Shown: positions 1 through 9,104, counted from the stretch's first letter. The stretch is 64,000 bases of DNA from RYN-133 sp036497285 (GCA_036497285.1 DASXJR010000056.1:1-64000); one strand, 5' to 3'. Made by a program: numbers and translations. Notes: generated by a model from the sequence alone, not told the origin.

Positions 1-1
1 G

Positions 2-1744
2 ACCGATCTCGTCATGCCCGGGCCGAGCACGCCGTGGGCGGACGGCAAGCTCGTCGCCGCAGTCCGCGCGGGTGAAGTGCCAGAAACCGTGATCGACACG
101 AAGCTGCGCCGGTTGCTGCTGCTCGCCGGACGGGTGGGCGCGCTCGAGGCGGCACCGGTGCGGGAACGAAGGGCGAGCGCCATCGACGCAGCGCCGCTGC
201 TGCGTCATGCGGCCGCCGCCGGCATGGTCCTCGTCCGCAACGATGGCGTGCTCCCGCTGGAGGTCAGCACGCTGCGTCGGGTGGCCGTGCTCGGCCCGGC
301 TGCCCGGCACATCCGGGTGCAGGGCGGCGGCAGTGCGTGGGTGTCGCCGCCGTACACCGTGTCCCCGGTCGACGGGCTGACGGCCGCGTGCGGCGACGCC
401 GTCGAGATCGTGACCACGGACGGCGCGGTGATCGACGAGCGGCTGCGCGCGTTCACCGGCGCGCAGGCGGTCGACCCCGTCGACGGCTCGCCCGGGGTCC
501 GGGTGCGGTTGCGTGCCGCGGACGGAGCGGTGTTCCGCGACGAGCACCGCGACTCGGGCAAGTTGTTGTGGATGCAGCACGCGGACGTCGCCGACATCGC
601 CGAGGTCGAGGCTGCCTGCGTGTTCACCGCTCCCGAGGACGGCGACTACCACCTCGGCTTCGCCGCCGCGGGAGATGCGGTCGCTCACCTCGACGGCGTC
701 GAGTTCTTCGCCGGGGCGGTCATCGCCAGCTCGGACAACCATCTGGCCGCGCTGCTGGCGCCGCGCGAGATCGTGCAGCCCGTGCCGATGAAGGCCGGCG
801 AGCAGGTGCGGCTGGAGGTGCGCTTGAAGCCCGGTGGGATGTCGCGGCAGATCGCGATGCTGACCCTGGGTGCGCTGCCGAGGCGCCGGTCGGACGACGA
901 CGAAATCGCGCACGCGGGAGCGCTCGCAAGAGAAGCCGACGTCGCCGTGGTCGTCGTCGGTACCACCGAGCAGATCGAGAGCGAGGGCTTCGACCGCGAA
1001 TCGCTCGCGCTGCCCGGGCGGCAGGACGATCTCGTCCGGGCCGTGGCCGCAGCCAATCCCCGCACGGTCGTCGTGGTCAACAGCGGGGCACCGGTCGAGT
1101 TGCCCTGGCTGGACGAGGTGGGCGCGGTGTTGCTGACGTGGTTCCCTGGACAGGAGGCCGGCAACGCGCTGGCCGACGTTCTCACCGGCGCGGTCGAGCC
1201 GGGCGGACGGATGCCGACGAGCTGGCCGGGTGCAGCCACCGACGAGCCGGTGCTCTCACCCGTCCCCGAGGGCGGCCGGCTTCGCTACGCGGAGGGCGTG
1301 CACATCGGCTACCGGGGCTGGCTGCGCGCCGGTCTCGAGCCGGCCCTGCCGTTCGGCTCCGGCCTGGGCTACGCGACGTGGCGCTTCGACGACCTGGCGC
1401 TCGAGCCCATCCGGACGGGCGGACTGCGCGCGCGAGTCACGCTGACCAACACCGGTGAGCGGGCCGGCACACAGCTCGTGCAGCTCTACCTGAGCCGGCC
1501 GGTGTCGGCGGTCGAACGTCCGCACCGCTGGCTGGCCGGCTTCGCCCGGGTGCACGCCGACGCCGGCCGCGCCGCCGTTGCCGAGATCGCGGTCGAGCGC
1601 AGCCGGTTCGCGCACTGGTCGGTCACAGAGCACGACTGGGCGTGGGAACCCGGACGGTTCGAGGTGCATGTAGGCGCGAGCGTGCTCGACACGCCGCTTC
1701 AGGGCTGCTGGGAGATCGAGTGCGCTGATCAGGCCGGGCGATAG
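2..1744 (+). CDS. Glycoside hydrolase family 3 (beta-glucosidase-like), 5' end outside window
   Basis: C-terminal 580 residues of a GH3 exo-glycosidase. The reading frame is open from base 2, so the gene starts upstream of the window. The visible part begins at the TDLVMPGP segment that follows the catalytic Asp region in GH3 enzymes, so the nucleophile itself is not in the window. It continues with the GH3 C-terminal alpha/beta sandwich, interrupted at roughly visible residues 150-270 by a PA14-like carbohydrate-binding insertion. The candidate acid/base region is the SEGFDRE segment, followed by LPGRQ. A fibronectin III-like domain with the LVQLYLS motif closes the protein. No signal peptide can be judged. 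It converges on the GntR gene with a 16-base overlap and lies beside a sugar importer, so it probably hydrolyses imported beta-glucosides. Substrate is inferred from family only. Confidence 0.93.
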   Translation, partial: TDLVMPGPSTPWADGKLVAAVRAGEVPETVIDTKLRRLLLLAGRVGALEAAPVRERRASAIDAAPLLRHAAAAGMVLVRNDGVLPLEVSTLRRVAVLGPAARHIRVQGGGSAWVSPPYTVSPVDGLTAACGDAVEIVTTDGAVIDERLRAFTGAQAVDPVDGSPGVRVRLRAADGAVFRDEHRDSGKLLWMQHADVADIAEVEAACVFTAPEDGDYHLGFAAAGDAVAHLDGVEFFAGAVIASSDNHLAALLAPREIVQPVPMKAGEQVRLEVRLKPGGMSRQIAMLTLGALPRRRSDDDEIAHAGALAREADVAVVVVGTTEQIESEGFDRESLALPGRQDDLVRAVAAANPRTVVVVNSGAPVELPWLDEVGAVLLTWFPGQEAGNALADVLTGAVEPGGRMPTSWPGAATDEPVLSPVPEGGRLRYAEGVHIGYRGWLRAGLEPALPFGSGLGYATWRFDDLALEPIRTGGLRARVTLTNTGERAGTQLVQLYLSRPVSAVERPHRWLAGFARVHADAGRAAVAEIAVERSRFAHWSVTEHDWAWEPGRFEVHVGASVLDTPLQGCWEIECADQAGR

Positions 1745-2463
1745 AGGTCGGCCTCGAACCGGTACGCGTCGGCGCGGTAAGACATTGTGCCGGCGAGGAT
1801 CACCGCGCCGTAGACGTCGTAGGTGACCTCGTCGCCGATCAGGATCGGCGCGCCGTGGTTGATCTCGAGCAGCGTCGCGGTCGTCTCGTCGCACGCGTCG
1901 GCGCGCACGGTGTACGAACTGCGTGCGATCCGCACGTCCGAGATCTGCTCGATCGTGTCGTAGAGCGAGCGGTCGGTCATGTCGGTGGCCGCGAGCTCGG
2001 GAACCCGGGCCAGCACGACCACGCTGGTGTCGACGCAGACCGGGACGGCGTCCATGGTGCGCAGCCGGCGCAGTTCGACGACCTTCGCGGCCGGCGCGAC
2101 GTGCAGTCGCCGCGCCTCCTCGAATCCGGCCGGGCGCACGGTCTGGCTCAGTACGCGCGCGCCGGGGGTCAGCCCGCGCGAGCGCGCCATCTCGGAGAAG
2201 CTCTGCAACGTGCTCGGCGGTTCGCCGACCGCCTGCCGCGGCACGAACCAGCCACGTTGAGCCGAGCGGTCCAACTGGCCTTCTTCGGCGAGGCGGGCCA
2301 GCGCCTGGCGCAAGGTGGCCCGGCTGACCCCGACGGAGATCGCCAGGTCGCGCTCTCCGGGCAGCCGGGTCCCGGGCGGGAACGTGCGTCGACGCAAGGA
2401 ATCGCTGAGCTTCCGGTACGCCTCCCCCACCGCGGTGGCAGGCTCCGCCTCGCGGGTCGTCAT
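1729..2463 (-). CDS. GntR family (HutC/UTRA type) transcriptional regulator
   Basis: A 244-residue repressor-type protein. Residues 8-72 form the GntR winged helix (FPPGTRLPGERDLA, then the VSRATLRQALARL recognition helix and a wing ending GWFVPR). Residues 95-240 match the UTRA ligand-binding fold of the HutC subfamily, with the typical LRRLRTMD and SLYDTIE stretches. It is divergent from the sugar-binding lipoprotein gene at 2606. The 142-base gap contains two copies of a TGGTC[C/T]AG motif, the expected operator type for this subfamily. The most likely role is sugar-responsive control of the 2606-5778 transporter operon and of itself. The effector is unknown. The ATG start at 2463 is the first in frame. 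Confidence 0.9.
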   Translation of the reverse strand: MTTREAEPATAVGEAYRKLSDSLRRRTFPPGTRLPGERDLAISVGVSRATLRQALARLAEEGQLDRSAQRGWFVPRQAVGEPPSTLQSFSEMARSRGLTPGARVLSQTVRPAGFEEARRLHVAPAAKVVELRRLRTMDAVPVCVDTSVVVLARVPELAATDMTDRSLYDTIEQISDVRIARSSYTVRADACDETTATLLEINHGAPILIGDEVTYDVYGAVILAGTMSYRADAYRFEADLYRPA

Positions 2464-2520
2464 GCGCCGAAAATACCAGCGACCGCCCGTCGCAGGGCGT
2501 CAAACGCTGTAAAGCCGTGG

Positions 2521-2558
2521 CTGGATCTGGTCCAGTGTCTGGACTAACTGGTCTAGTT
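2521..2558. promoter_or_regulatory. Duplicated GntR/HutC-type operators in divergent promoter
   Basis: Two direct copies of CTGGTC[C/T]AGT lie at 2527-2536 and 2548-2557, exactly 21 bp (two helical turns) apart. The first overlaps a perfect inverted repeat, GTCCAG-TGT-CTGGAC (2530-2544). The second sits in AACT-GGTCT-AGTT (2546-2558), whose flanks are also palindromic. TGGTCTAG-like half sites are typical of HutC/DasR-type regulators. The position, 48-85 bp upstream of the transporter start and 58-95 bp upstream of the GntR start, suggests one regulator silences both directions. This is inferred from motif and position. Confidence 0.65.
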
Positions 2559-2605
2559 CTGCCTACACTCGCGCCAACGATTGCCGAAGAGACGGAGAAC
2601 GGAAC

Positions 2606-3988
2606 ATGTTGCGACGCAGGCCCTCAGTGCTCGCAAGCATCGTCGGATGCGCGGCCGCCACGAGCATCGCACTGTCGGGATGCACGCCGGGTGCCTCCTC
2701 GAGTGGCACCGCGAACAACGCGGCGCCCACCGGCGCGGTGTCGACCAACGCCGCCAAGCTCGGCAGCGTCACCCTCAACGTCCTCGACTACTTCAGCGGC
2801 GGGGTCGACAACGCCTGGATGAAGCAGGTCGTCGCCGCGTTCGAGAAGAAGTACCCGAACATCACGATCAAGCGGACCTCGATGTCCTGGGGCGACGTGA
2901 TGCAGGCGCTGCCGCTGAAGCTCCGCTCGAACACGCCGCCGGACATCGTCCCGGCGAACAACGGGTGGCAATCGCTCGGCACGCTCGTCCAGGGCGGCCT
3001 CGTGCTGAACCTGGACCACTACGCCCAGGCTTACAACTGGAAGGCCAAGGTGCCTGCGTCGATCCTGGCCGAGCACGAGTTCTCCACCGACGGCAAGACC
3101 ATGGGAACCGGGTCGGTATACGGCATGCCGGTCGCCCGCGCCTCGATGATCGAGGTGTACTACAACCGCGCGTTGCTGCACCGCCTGGGCGGTGACGTCC
3201 CGAAGACCTACAAGGACTTCGTGGCCGACCTGGCGAAGGCGAAGGCCGGCGGGGTCACGCCGATCGCGATGGGCAACGTGGAGCAGGTCGGGGTGACCAC
3301 TCCGCTCTACAGCGTGATGAACGCGCTCGGCGACCAGAAGACCATCGCGAACCTGATCTACTCGCACGGTTCGGCGAGCCTGTCCAACTCGAAGTCCGGT
3401 TTCCCGCAGGCCGTCAGCGCTCTGTCGGACTGGGCGAAGAAGGGCTACTTCACCAACGACTTCGGTGCCGTGCCCGGTGCTGACGCCGCGCAGGCCTTCG
3501 TCGACGGCAAGGCGCTGTTCCACTTCGACTACTCGGGTTCGCTGCCGCTCAAGCCGGGCCAGAGCAAGCAGTTCGGGTCGTTCGTCATGCCGCGCAACGA
3601 CGGCAAGCCCGCGGTCGCGACGATGTCCTCCGCGACCAACTTCTCGGTCTCGGCCAAGTGCCCGCACCCGGACGCCGCCGCGGCGTTCCTCGACTTCGCC
3701 GCCAGCCCCGCCGCCGCGCAGATGGCGACGAACCTCGGGACGGACCCCATGCTCGACCCGAACGTGAAGGCCAGCGGTTCCGACCCGCTGTTCGCCGACG
3801 ACGTCGCGAACGCCAACGCGATCACCTCGCACGACTCGTCCGTCCCGTACCTCGACTGGGCCACGCCCACTTTGCTCCAGACCATCGAGGTGAAGATGCA
3901 GGACCTTCTCGCGGGTAAGACCGATGTGTCAGGCGTCGTCTCCGCAGCCAAGGCCGACGACGACAAGTTCCGGAAGACGATCTCCTGA
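2606..3988 (+). CDS. CUT1-type ABC transporter, sugar-binding lipoprotein
   Basis: A 460-residue extracellular solute-binding protein. The N-terminus is a lipoprotein signal with lipobox LSGC and the lipidated cysteine at residue 26, followed by a Ser/Thr/Ala linker. The rest matches the family 1 (maltose/oligosaccharide) binding fold: VTLNVLDYF at the start of the mature domain, PPDIVPANNGW, a YGMPVARASMIEVYYN hinge segment, and the C-terminal region ending near the polar tail. It is the first gene of a three-gene importer operon. A GGAG-containing ribosome site precedes the ATG. The neighbouring GH3 enzyme and GntR regulator point to a beta-linked oligosaccharide ligand, which the sequence cannot confirm. 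Confidence 0.93.
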   Translation: MLRRRPSVLASIVGCAAATSIALSGCTPGASSSGTANNAAPTGAVSTNAAKLGSVTLNVLDYFSGGVDNAWMKQVVAAFEKKYPNITIKRTSMSWGDVMQALPLKLRSNTPPDIVPANNGWQSLGTLVQGGLVLNLDHYAQAYNWKAKVPASILAEHEFSTDGKTMGTGSVYGMPVARASMIEVYYNRALLHRLGGDVPKTYKDFVADLAKAKAGGVTPIAMGNVEQVGVTTPLYSVMNALGDQKTIANLIYSHGSASLSNSKSGFPQAVSALSDWAKKGYFTNDFGAVPGADAAQAFVDGKALFHFDYSGSLPLKPGQSKQFGSFVMPRNDGKPAVATMSSATNFSVSAKCPHPDAAAAFLDFAASPAAAQMATNLGTDPMLDPNVKASGSDPLFADDVANANAITSHDSSVPYLDWATPTLLQTIEVKMQDLLAGKTDVSGVVSAAKADDDKFRKTIS

Positions 3989-4015
3989 CCTGATACAGGC
4001 CATGAGGAGACCGGC

Positions 4016-4969
4016 ATGAGCCTCACTCTCAATAGAGAGCAGGACAAGACCCCGAGCCCGGCGGCGCCCCCACGCCGCCGGGTCCGGAAGCCGCTGGTCG
4101 CCGGACGTCGGCGGCCCTGGCTGGGCTTGGCCTATCTCGCACCCGGGCTGATCATCTACGCGCTCGTCGTGCTCGTCCCGGTCGGACAGGGTATCTGGCT
4201 CTCGTTCTTCCATTGGAACGGGGTCACCCCGGCGACCTGGGCGGGTCTGGCGAACTACACCGGATTCTTCAAGGACCCCACGCTGCGGGCCGCGGGTGAG
4301 CACACCTTGGTGTTCATCGTGTTCTTCTCGCTGCTCCCGATCGTGCTGGGGCTGCTCACCGCGGCCCTGACCACGAGCCGTCGGGTGCGGGCCGGCGGGC
4401 TGCTCCGGGCGGTCGTGTTCATTCCGCAGACGCTGACTCCGGCGGTCGTCGCCGTGGTGTGGAAGCGCATCTACGCACCGGACGGCCCGATCAACGACGT
4501 CCTCAAGGCGGTCGGGCTGGGCCACCTCGCCAAGGGCTGGCTCGGCGAGTACACGTGGGCGTTGCCCGCCCTCGGTCTGATCGGGACGTGGGGCGCGTTC
4601 GGGCTGTGCGCCTTGATGTTCATCGCCGGCATGCAGTCGATCCCCGCCGAGCTCTACGACGCGGCGCGGGTGGACGGCGCCGGGCCGGTGCGCGAGTTCT
4701 TCACCGTGACGCTGCCCGGCCTGCGCGGACCGCTCGCCGTGGTGCTCACGTTGACGCTGGTCGGCGCGATCAGGGTCTTCGACATCGTCTGGCTCACCAC
4801 GCGCGGCGGCCCGGGAACCTCGACGGTGACCCCGACGATCGTGTTGTACGAGCGTGCTTTCGCAAACCCGGACATCGGTTCGGCCGCGGCGATCGGCGTG
4901 ATCCTTTCCGTGCTCGCCCTGCTGATCACGCTTGTGATCGTCAAGGTCTCCGGGGAGCGTGACCGGTGA
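4016..4969 (+). CDS. Sugar ABC transporter permease, MalF/UgpA type
   Basis: A 317-residue integral membrane protein with about six transmembrane segments after a basic cytoplasmic N-terminus of 35 residues. The EAA loop that contacts the ATPase is visible in ELYDAARVDGAGPVREFFTVTLPGL-like form near residues 210-235. The GAGGAG ribosome site lies just upstream of the ATG. The stop overlaps the next permease start as GTGA, so translation is coupled. It forms the heterodimeric channel with the 4966-5778 product. No ATP-binding subunit is encoded nearby, as is common for actinobacterial CUT1 importers that share an MsiK-like ATPase encoded elsewhere. Confidence 0.93.
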   Translation: MSLTLNREQDKTPSPAAPPRRRVRKPLVAGRRRPWLGLAYLAPGLIIYALVVLVPVGQGIWLSFFHWNGVTPATWAGLANYTGFFKDPTLRAAGEHTLVFIVFFSLLPIVLGLLTAALTTSRRVRAGGLLRAVVFIPQTLTPAVVAVVWKRIYAPDGPINDVLKAVGLGHLAKGWLGEYTWALPALGLIGTWGAFGLCALMFIAGMQSIPAELYDAARVDGAGPVREFFTVTLPGLRGPLAVVLTLTLVGAIRVFDIVWLTTRGGPGTSTVTPTIVLYERAFANPDIGSAAAIGVILSVLALLITLVIVKVSGERDR

Positions 4970-5778
4970 TCTCGAACCGCGAACGCATCGCCAACTACGT
5001 CGTCCTAGCCTTCGTCGCGTTCGGCGTGCTGTTCCCTCTCGGCTGGGTGCTGCTGCAGGCGCTGAGCCCGAACTCGACCGGCGCCATCGACGCCGGTCAC
5101 CTGAGCTGGTCGAACTTCAGCGCCGCGTGGACCCAGGCCGGCTTCAGTCAGTACCTGAAGTCCAGCTTGATCATCACAGGCAGCGTGGTCGCGCTCGGCA
5201 CGCTCATCGCGATCCTCAGCGGCTACGCCTTCGGCGTGCTCGGCGTGTTCGGCCAGCGCTTCCTGTTCCCGCTGGTGTTGCTCGGCCTGATGCTCCCGAT
5301 GGAAGCGTTCATCGTGCCGCTGTACTACGACTTCCAGGACTACGGCATCACCGACACCTACCGCGGAATCATCCTCGCCCACATCGGGATGGGCGCGAGC
5401 TTCGGCGCATTCTGGATGAGCACGGCGTTCCGGTCGGTGCCGCGATCGGTCGCCGAGTCCGCGGAGATGGACGGCGCCAACTCCTGGTCGGCGCTGTGGC
5501 GCATCTACCTGCCCATCGCCCGGCCGCAGGTGATCACGCTCGTGCTGCTCAGTTTCCTGTGGACCTGGAACGACTACTTCCTGGCGCTGATCCTCGTCTC
5601 CGATCCTGCACACCAGCCGCTCACGCTGGGCCTCGGCGCCTTCTCCGGCCGGTACTTGGTACACATCAATCTGCTCTCCGCGGCCGCCATCATGATCTCC
5701 GCGCCGGTCGTCGTGCTCTGCCTCATCTTCCAGCGCCACTTCATCCGCGGAATCCTGTCCGGAGCGGTCAAGGAGTAG
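4966..5778 (+). CDS. Sugar ABC transporter permease, MalG/UgpE type
   Basis: A 270-residue second permease of the importer with six predicted membrane spans. The EAA motif is ESAEMDGANSWSALWRIYLP (around residues 163-182), which docks the shared ATPase. The GTG start at 4966 overlaps the previous stop by four bases (GTGA). The gene is followed after six bases by a GC-rich hairpin that probably ends the operon. Together with the lipoprotein and the other permease it makes a complete importer apart from the nucleotide-binding subunit. Confidence 0.93.
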   Translation: MISNRERIANYVVLAFVAFGVLFPLGWVLLQALSPNSTGAIDAGHLSWSNFSAAWTQAGFSQYLKSSLIITGSVVALGTLIAILSGYAFGVLGVFGQRFLFPLVLLGLMLPMEAFIVPLYYDFQDYGITDTYRGIILAHIGMGASFGAFWMSTAFRSVPRSVAESAEMDGANSWSALWRIYLPIARPQVITLVLLSFLWTWNDYFLALILVSDPAHQPLTLGLGAFSGRYLVHINLLSAAAIMISAPVVVLCLIFQRHFIRGILSGAVKE

Positions 5779-5784
5779 CGAATT

Positions 5785-5802
5785 CGCACCGGCGACGGTG
5801 CG
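5785..5802 (+). terminator. Hairpin after sugar-importer operon
   Basis: A perfect 7-bp stem, CGCACCG / CGGTGCG, closed by a GCGA (GNRA) loop, begins seven bases after the permease stop. There is no T-tract, which is common for terminators in GC-rich actinobacteria. It separates the importer from glpX. Confidence 0.5.
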
Positions 5803-5859
5803 AGAGCGGCGCGCGGGTCTGCAAGGATGAAAACCCGACGACCGCAGGAGGCATCGCAC

Positions 5860-6903
5860 ATGACCGACAGCGCCACTGGCCCGGCCGTACCGCCGGAACT
5901 GGCAGTCGGCCGCCAGGCACCCGACCGCAACCTCGCGCTCGAACTCGTCCGGGTGACCGAGGCCGCAGCGATGGCCGCCGGACGATGGGTCGGCCGGGGT
6001 GACAAGAACGGCGGGGACGGCGCCGCGGTCGACGCGATGCGCGCGTTGATAGGCACCGTGTCGATGCGTGGCGTGGTCGTGATCGGCGAGGGCGAGAAGG
6101 ACCAGGCGCCGATGTTGTACAACGGCGAGGACGTCGGCGACGGCACCGGCCCGCTGTGCGACGTCGCGGTCGACCCGATCGACGGCACGACGCTGATGGC
6201 CAAGGGCATGCCCAACTCCGTCGCGGTGATCGCGGTCGCCGAGCGCGGCGCCATGTTCGACCCGTCCGCCGTCTTCTACATGGACAAGATCGCCACCGGT
6301 TCCGACGCCGCGGATGTCATCGACATCAACGCACCCGTCGGTGACAACATCCGCCGGGTGGCCAAGGCCAAGCACGGCAACCCCGAGGACGTCACGGTCT
6401 GCATCCTCGACCGGCCACGGCACGAGCAGTTGGTGCAGGAGGTTCGTGACGCCGGCGCGCGGATCCGGTTCATCAGCGACGGCGATGTCGCGGGGGCGAT
6501 CTCGGCCGCGCGACCCGGCACCGGCGTCGATCTGTTGCTCGGCATCGGCGGCACGCCGGAAGGGATCATCGCCGCCGCCGCGTTGCGCTGCATGGGTGGC
6601 GCGATGCAGGCGAAGCTCTGGCCACGAGACGACGAGGAGCGCCAGAAGGCCATCGACGCCGGCCACGACCTCGATCGTGTGTTGGTGACCGACGATCTTG
6701 TCCGCGGCGACGACATCTTCTTCTGCGCCACCGGCATCACCGACGGCGAACTGCTGCGCGGCGTGCGCTACTACGCAGACTCGGTGCACACCGAGTCGAT
6801 CGTCATGCGGTCGAAATCCGGCACGATCCGGTTGCTCGATTCACTACACCAACTCGGCAAGCTGCGTGCATACTCCGCAGTGGACTTCGACAGGCACTCG
6901 TGA
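5860..6903 (+). CDS. glpX: Class II fructose-1,6-bisphosphatase
   Basis: A 347-residue GlpX-type phosphatase that converts fructose 1,6-bisphosphate to fructose 6-phosphate in gluconeogenesis. Family hallmarks are all visible: GEGEKDQAPMLYNGE and the metal-binding DPIDGTTL (roughly residues 85-120), VCILDRPRH, RFISDGDVAGAI, and GIGGTPEGI. The start at 5860 is chosen because AGGAGG lies eight bases upstream. An in-frame ATG 33 bases earlier has no good ribosome site. The downstream YbjQ-like gene follows after only 13 bases, so the two may be cotranscribed. Confidence 0.95.
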   Translation: MTDSATGPAVPPELAVGRQAPDRNLALELVRVTEAAAMAAGRWVGRGDKNGGDGAAVDAMRALIGTVSMRGVVVIGEGEKDQAPMLYNGEDVGDGTGPLCDVAVDPIDGTTLMAKGMPNSVAVIAVAERGAMFDPSAVFYMDKIATGSDAADVIDINAPVGDNIRRVAKAKHGNPEDVTVCILDRPRHEQLVQEVRDAGARIRFISDGDVAGAISAARPGTGVDLLLGIGGTPEGIIAAAALRCMGGAMQAKLWPRDDEERQKAIDAGHDLDRVLVTDDLVRGDDIFFCATGITDGELLRGVRYYADSVHTESIVMRSKSGTIRLLDSLHQLGKLRAYSAVDFDRHS

Positions 6904-6916
6904 TGGGGAGCGGGAC

Positions 6917-7477
6917 ATGCTGGTAGTGACCACGGATGCGATCACCGGTTGGGAAGTGCAGCGTGTGTGCGGCGAGGTGTTCGGTATCGCGCTGCGGGCG
7001 CGGCCGACACAGGGCGCCGAGGGTGAGACGGCGCTCGCCGACAGCCGCAACGAAGTGATCTCGCGCATGCTCGAGCACGCCCGCACCAAGGGCGGCAACG
7101 CCGTCGTCGGGTTGCGCTTCGACAGCACAGACCTCGGCTCGGACGGCGCGGAGCTGTGCGCCTACGGCACGGCCGTGGTCGCTGTCCCGGTCGACGAGGG
7201 CGCGCGCCAGACCGCGACCTCGCTGGGCTACGGACAGCCGCCCAACGAGCAGGCCCAGCAGCAGTACGACCAGAACCAGCAGTACGCACAGCAGTACCAG
7301 CAGTATCCGGGCTACGGACAGCAGCAGTACGACCCCAACCAGCAGTACTACGGCCAGCAACAGGGCCAGCCCTACTACGGGCAGCAGCAGGGCCAGCCGT
7401 ACTACGGCCAGCAGCAGCCGGGCCAGCCGGGCTACCAGCAGTACCCGCAGCAGCAATATCCGCAGCAGCAGCAGTAA
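6917..7477 (+). CDS. YbjQ/UPF0145-like protein with Q/Y/G-rich prion-like tail
   Basis: A 186-residue protein in two parts. Residues 1-95 resemble the YbjQ (UPF0145) beta-barrel family: MLVVTTDAITGWEV, VFGIALRAR, a SRNEVISRMLEHARTKGGNAVVGLRFD core and a YGTAVVAVPV strand. From about residue 105 to the end it is low-complexity, almost only Gln, Tyr, Gly and Pro, with three YYGQQQ(P)GQP units and a final run of QQYPQQ-type repeats. The start at 6917 follows a GGAG ribosome site and lies 13 bases after glpX. The tail is intrinsically disordered and similar in composition to phase-separating prion-like domains. Function is unknown. Confidence 0.85.
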   Translation: MLVVTTDAITGWEVQRVCGEVFGIALRARPTQGAEGETALADSRNEVISRMLEHARTKGGNAVVGLRFDSTDLGSDGAELCAYGTAVVAVPVDEGARQTATSLGYGQPPNEQAQQQYDQNQQYAQQYQQYPGYGQQQYDPNQQYYGQQQGQPYYGQQQGQPYYGQQQPGQPGYQQYPQQQYPQQQQ

Positions 7478-7584
7478 TCCTCGTCCTAATCGGCGGCCGC
7501 CCCGAGGCCATAGGCTCGGGACATGAGGTTCACCCCACGAAACTGCTCCGCAAAGAACACTCCGCACTTTCGCAGGGACCCCGG

Positions 7585-8988
7585 ATGAGCATCGAATACC
7601 GCATCGAGAAGGACTCTATGGGCGAGGTCCGGGTGCCTGCCTCCGCGAAGTGGCGCGCCCAGACCCAGCGCGCCGTCGAGAACTTCCCGATCTCGGGCCG
7701 GCCCATCGAACGCGAGCTCATCGGCGCGCTCGCCGCGATCAAGGGCGCCTCGGCCGCGCTGCGCGGCAACAAAGGCATGCTCGACCCTGCGAAGGCCGAG
7801 GCGATTCACGCCGCGGCGGCCGAGGTCGCGCGCGGCGATTGGGACGCCGAGTTCCCGATCGATGTCTTCCAGACCGGCTCGGGCACCTCGTCCAACATGA
7901 ACACCAATGAGGTGCTCGCGACGCTCGCCGGTGAAAAGCTCAGCGCGGCTGGTCCGGTTTCTGTCCACCCGAACGACGACGTCAACGACCCGTTCTCCTC
8001 GAACGACCAGTTTCCCGCCGCGATCCACATCGCCGCCACTCGCGCGATCTCGGTCGACCTGATCCCCGCGCTCGGCCGGCTCGCCGGGGCGCTCGAGGCC
8101 AAGGCCGGCGAGTTCGCCACGGTGGTGAAGTCCGGCCGCACCCACCTGATGGACGCCACGCCGGTCACCCTGGGGCAGGAGTTCGCTGGCTACGCGGCCC
8201 AGGTGCGGTACGGAGTCGACCGGTTGCAGGCGGTGTTGCCGCGTGTGGGCGAACTGCCGCTCGGCGGTACCGCGGTCGGCACCGGCATCAATGCGCCGGT
8301 CGGGCTCGCCGGAGAGGTCATCGCGAAGCTCGCCGCGGACATGGACCTGCCGCTGATCGAGGCGCGCGACCACTTCGAGGCGCAGGGGTCGCGCGACGCC
8401 TTGGTCGAGGCGAGCGGAGTGTTGCGCACGATCGCGGTGGGCCTGAACAAGATCAGCAACGACATCCGCTGGATGGGTTCGGGCCCGCGCACCGGCCTGC
8501 AAGAGATCTTCCTGCCCGATCTGCAGCCGGGATCGTCGATCATGCCGGGCAAGGTCAACCCGGTGCTGTGCGAGGCGGTGTGCCAGGTGGTGGCACAGGT
8601 CGTCGGCAACGACGCCGCGGTCGCGTGGGGCGGTGCGGCAGGCAACTTCGAGCTGAACGTGATGCTGCCGGTGATCGCGCGCAACCTGCTCGAGTCCGTC
8701 CGGCTGCTGGCCAACGTGTCGCGGGTGTTCGCCGATCGGTGCGTCGCGGGAATCACCGCCAACGAGGAACGCTGCCGCGAGTACGCCGAGTCGTCGCCGT
8801 CGATCGTGACGCCGCTGAACCACTACGTGGGCTACGACGAGGCGGCGAAGATCGCCAAGCAGGCGCTGGCGGAGCGCAAGACGATCCGCGAGGTCGTCAT
8901 CGAGCGCGGGCACGTGCCCGGCACGCTGTCCGAGGACAAACTGGACGAGGTGCTCGACGTCCTGTCCATGACGCGACCGAAGGCGTAG
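7585..8988 (+). CDS. fumC: Class II fumarate hydratase
   Basis: A 467-residue fumarase of the aspartase/fumarase superfamily, interconverting fumarate and malate in the TCA cycle. The superfamily signature GSSIMPGKVNP occupies residues 316-326. FQTGSGTSSNMNTNEV and the SGRTHLMDATPVTLGQE active-site strands are also present, and the length is normal. The ATG at 7585 has an AGGGA element eight bases upstream; a longer in-frame extension is a reading through the QYG-rich region of the previous gene and is not real. It is followed by a 116-base gap with no obvious signal. Confidence 0.96.
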   Translation: MSIEYRIEKDSMGEVRVPASAKWRAQTQRAVENFPISGRPIERELIGALAAIKGASAALRGNKGMLDPAKAEAIHAAAAEVARGDWDAEFPIDVFQTGSGTSSNMNTNEVLATLAGEKLSAAGPVSVHPNDDVNDPFSSNDQFPAAIHIAATRAISVDLIPALGRLAGALEAKAGEFATVVKSGRTHLMDATPVTLGQEFAGYAAQVRYGVDRLQAVLPRVGELPLGGTAVGTGINAPVGLAGEVIAKLAADMDLPLIEARDHFEAQGSRDALVEASGVLRTIAVGLNKISNDIRWMGSGPRTGLQEIFLPDLQPGSSIMPGKVNPVLCEAVCQVVAQVVGNDAAVAWGGAAGNFELNVMLPVIARNLLESVRLLANVSRVFADRCVAGITANEERCREYAESSPSIVTPLNHYVGYDEAAKIAKQALAERKTIREVVIERGHVPGTLSEDKLDEVLDVLSMTRPKA

Positions 8989-9104
8989 CCCACCCGACGG
9001 CCCGGGCGACGTGACTTGATCGACACCGAGTTGCGGCCATATGTGACGGAAAAGTCGGCGATGATCAAGCACAGCCGCGGCGCGTCGCGTGCGATGCTGA
9101 GGGC

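Noticed and set aside
2624..3832. Long reverse reading frame over the sugar-binding lipoprotein gene
   Set aside because: It is the shadow of a well-supported gene, with no homologous motif.
6803..7567. Leu-rich reverse reading frame opposite the Q/Y/G-rich tail
   Set aside because: It is the complement of the CAG-rich repeats, not a transmembrane protein gene.
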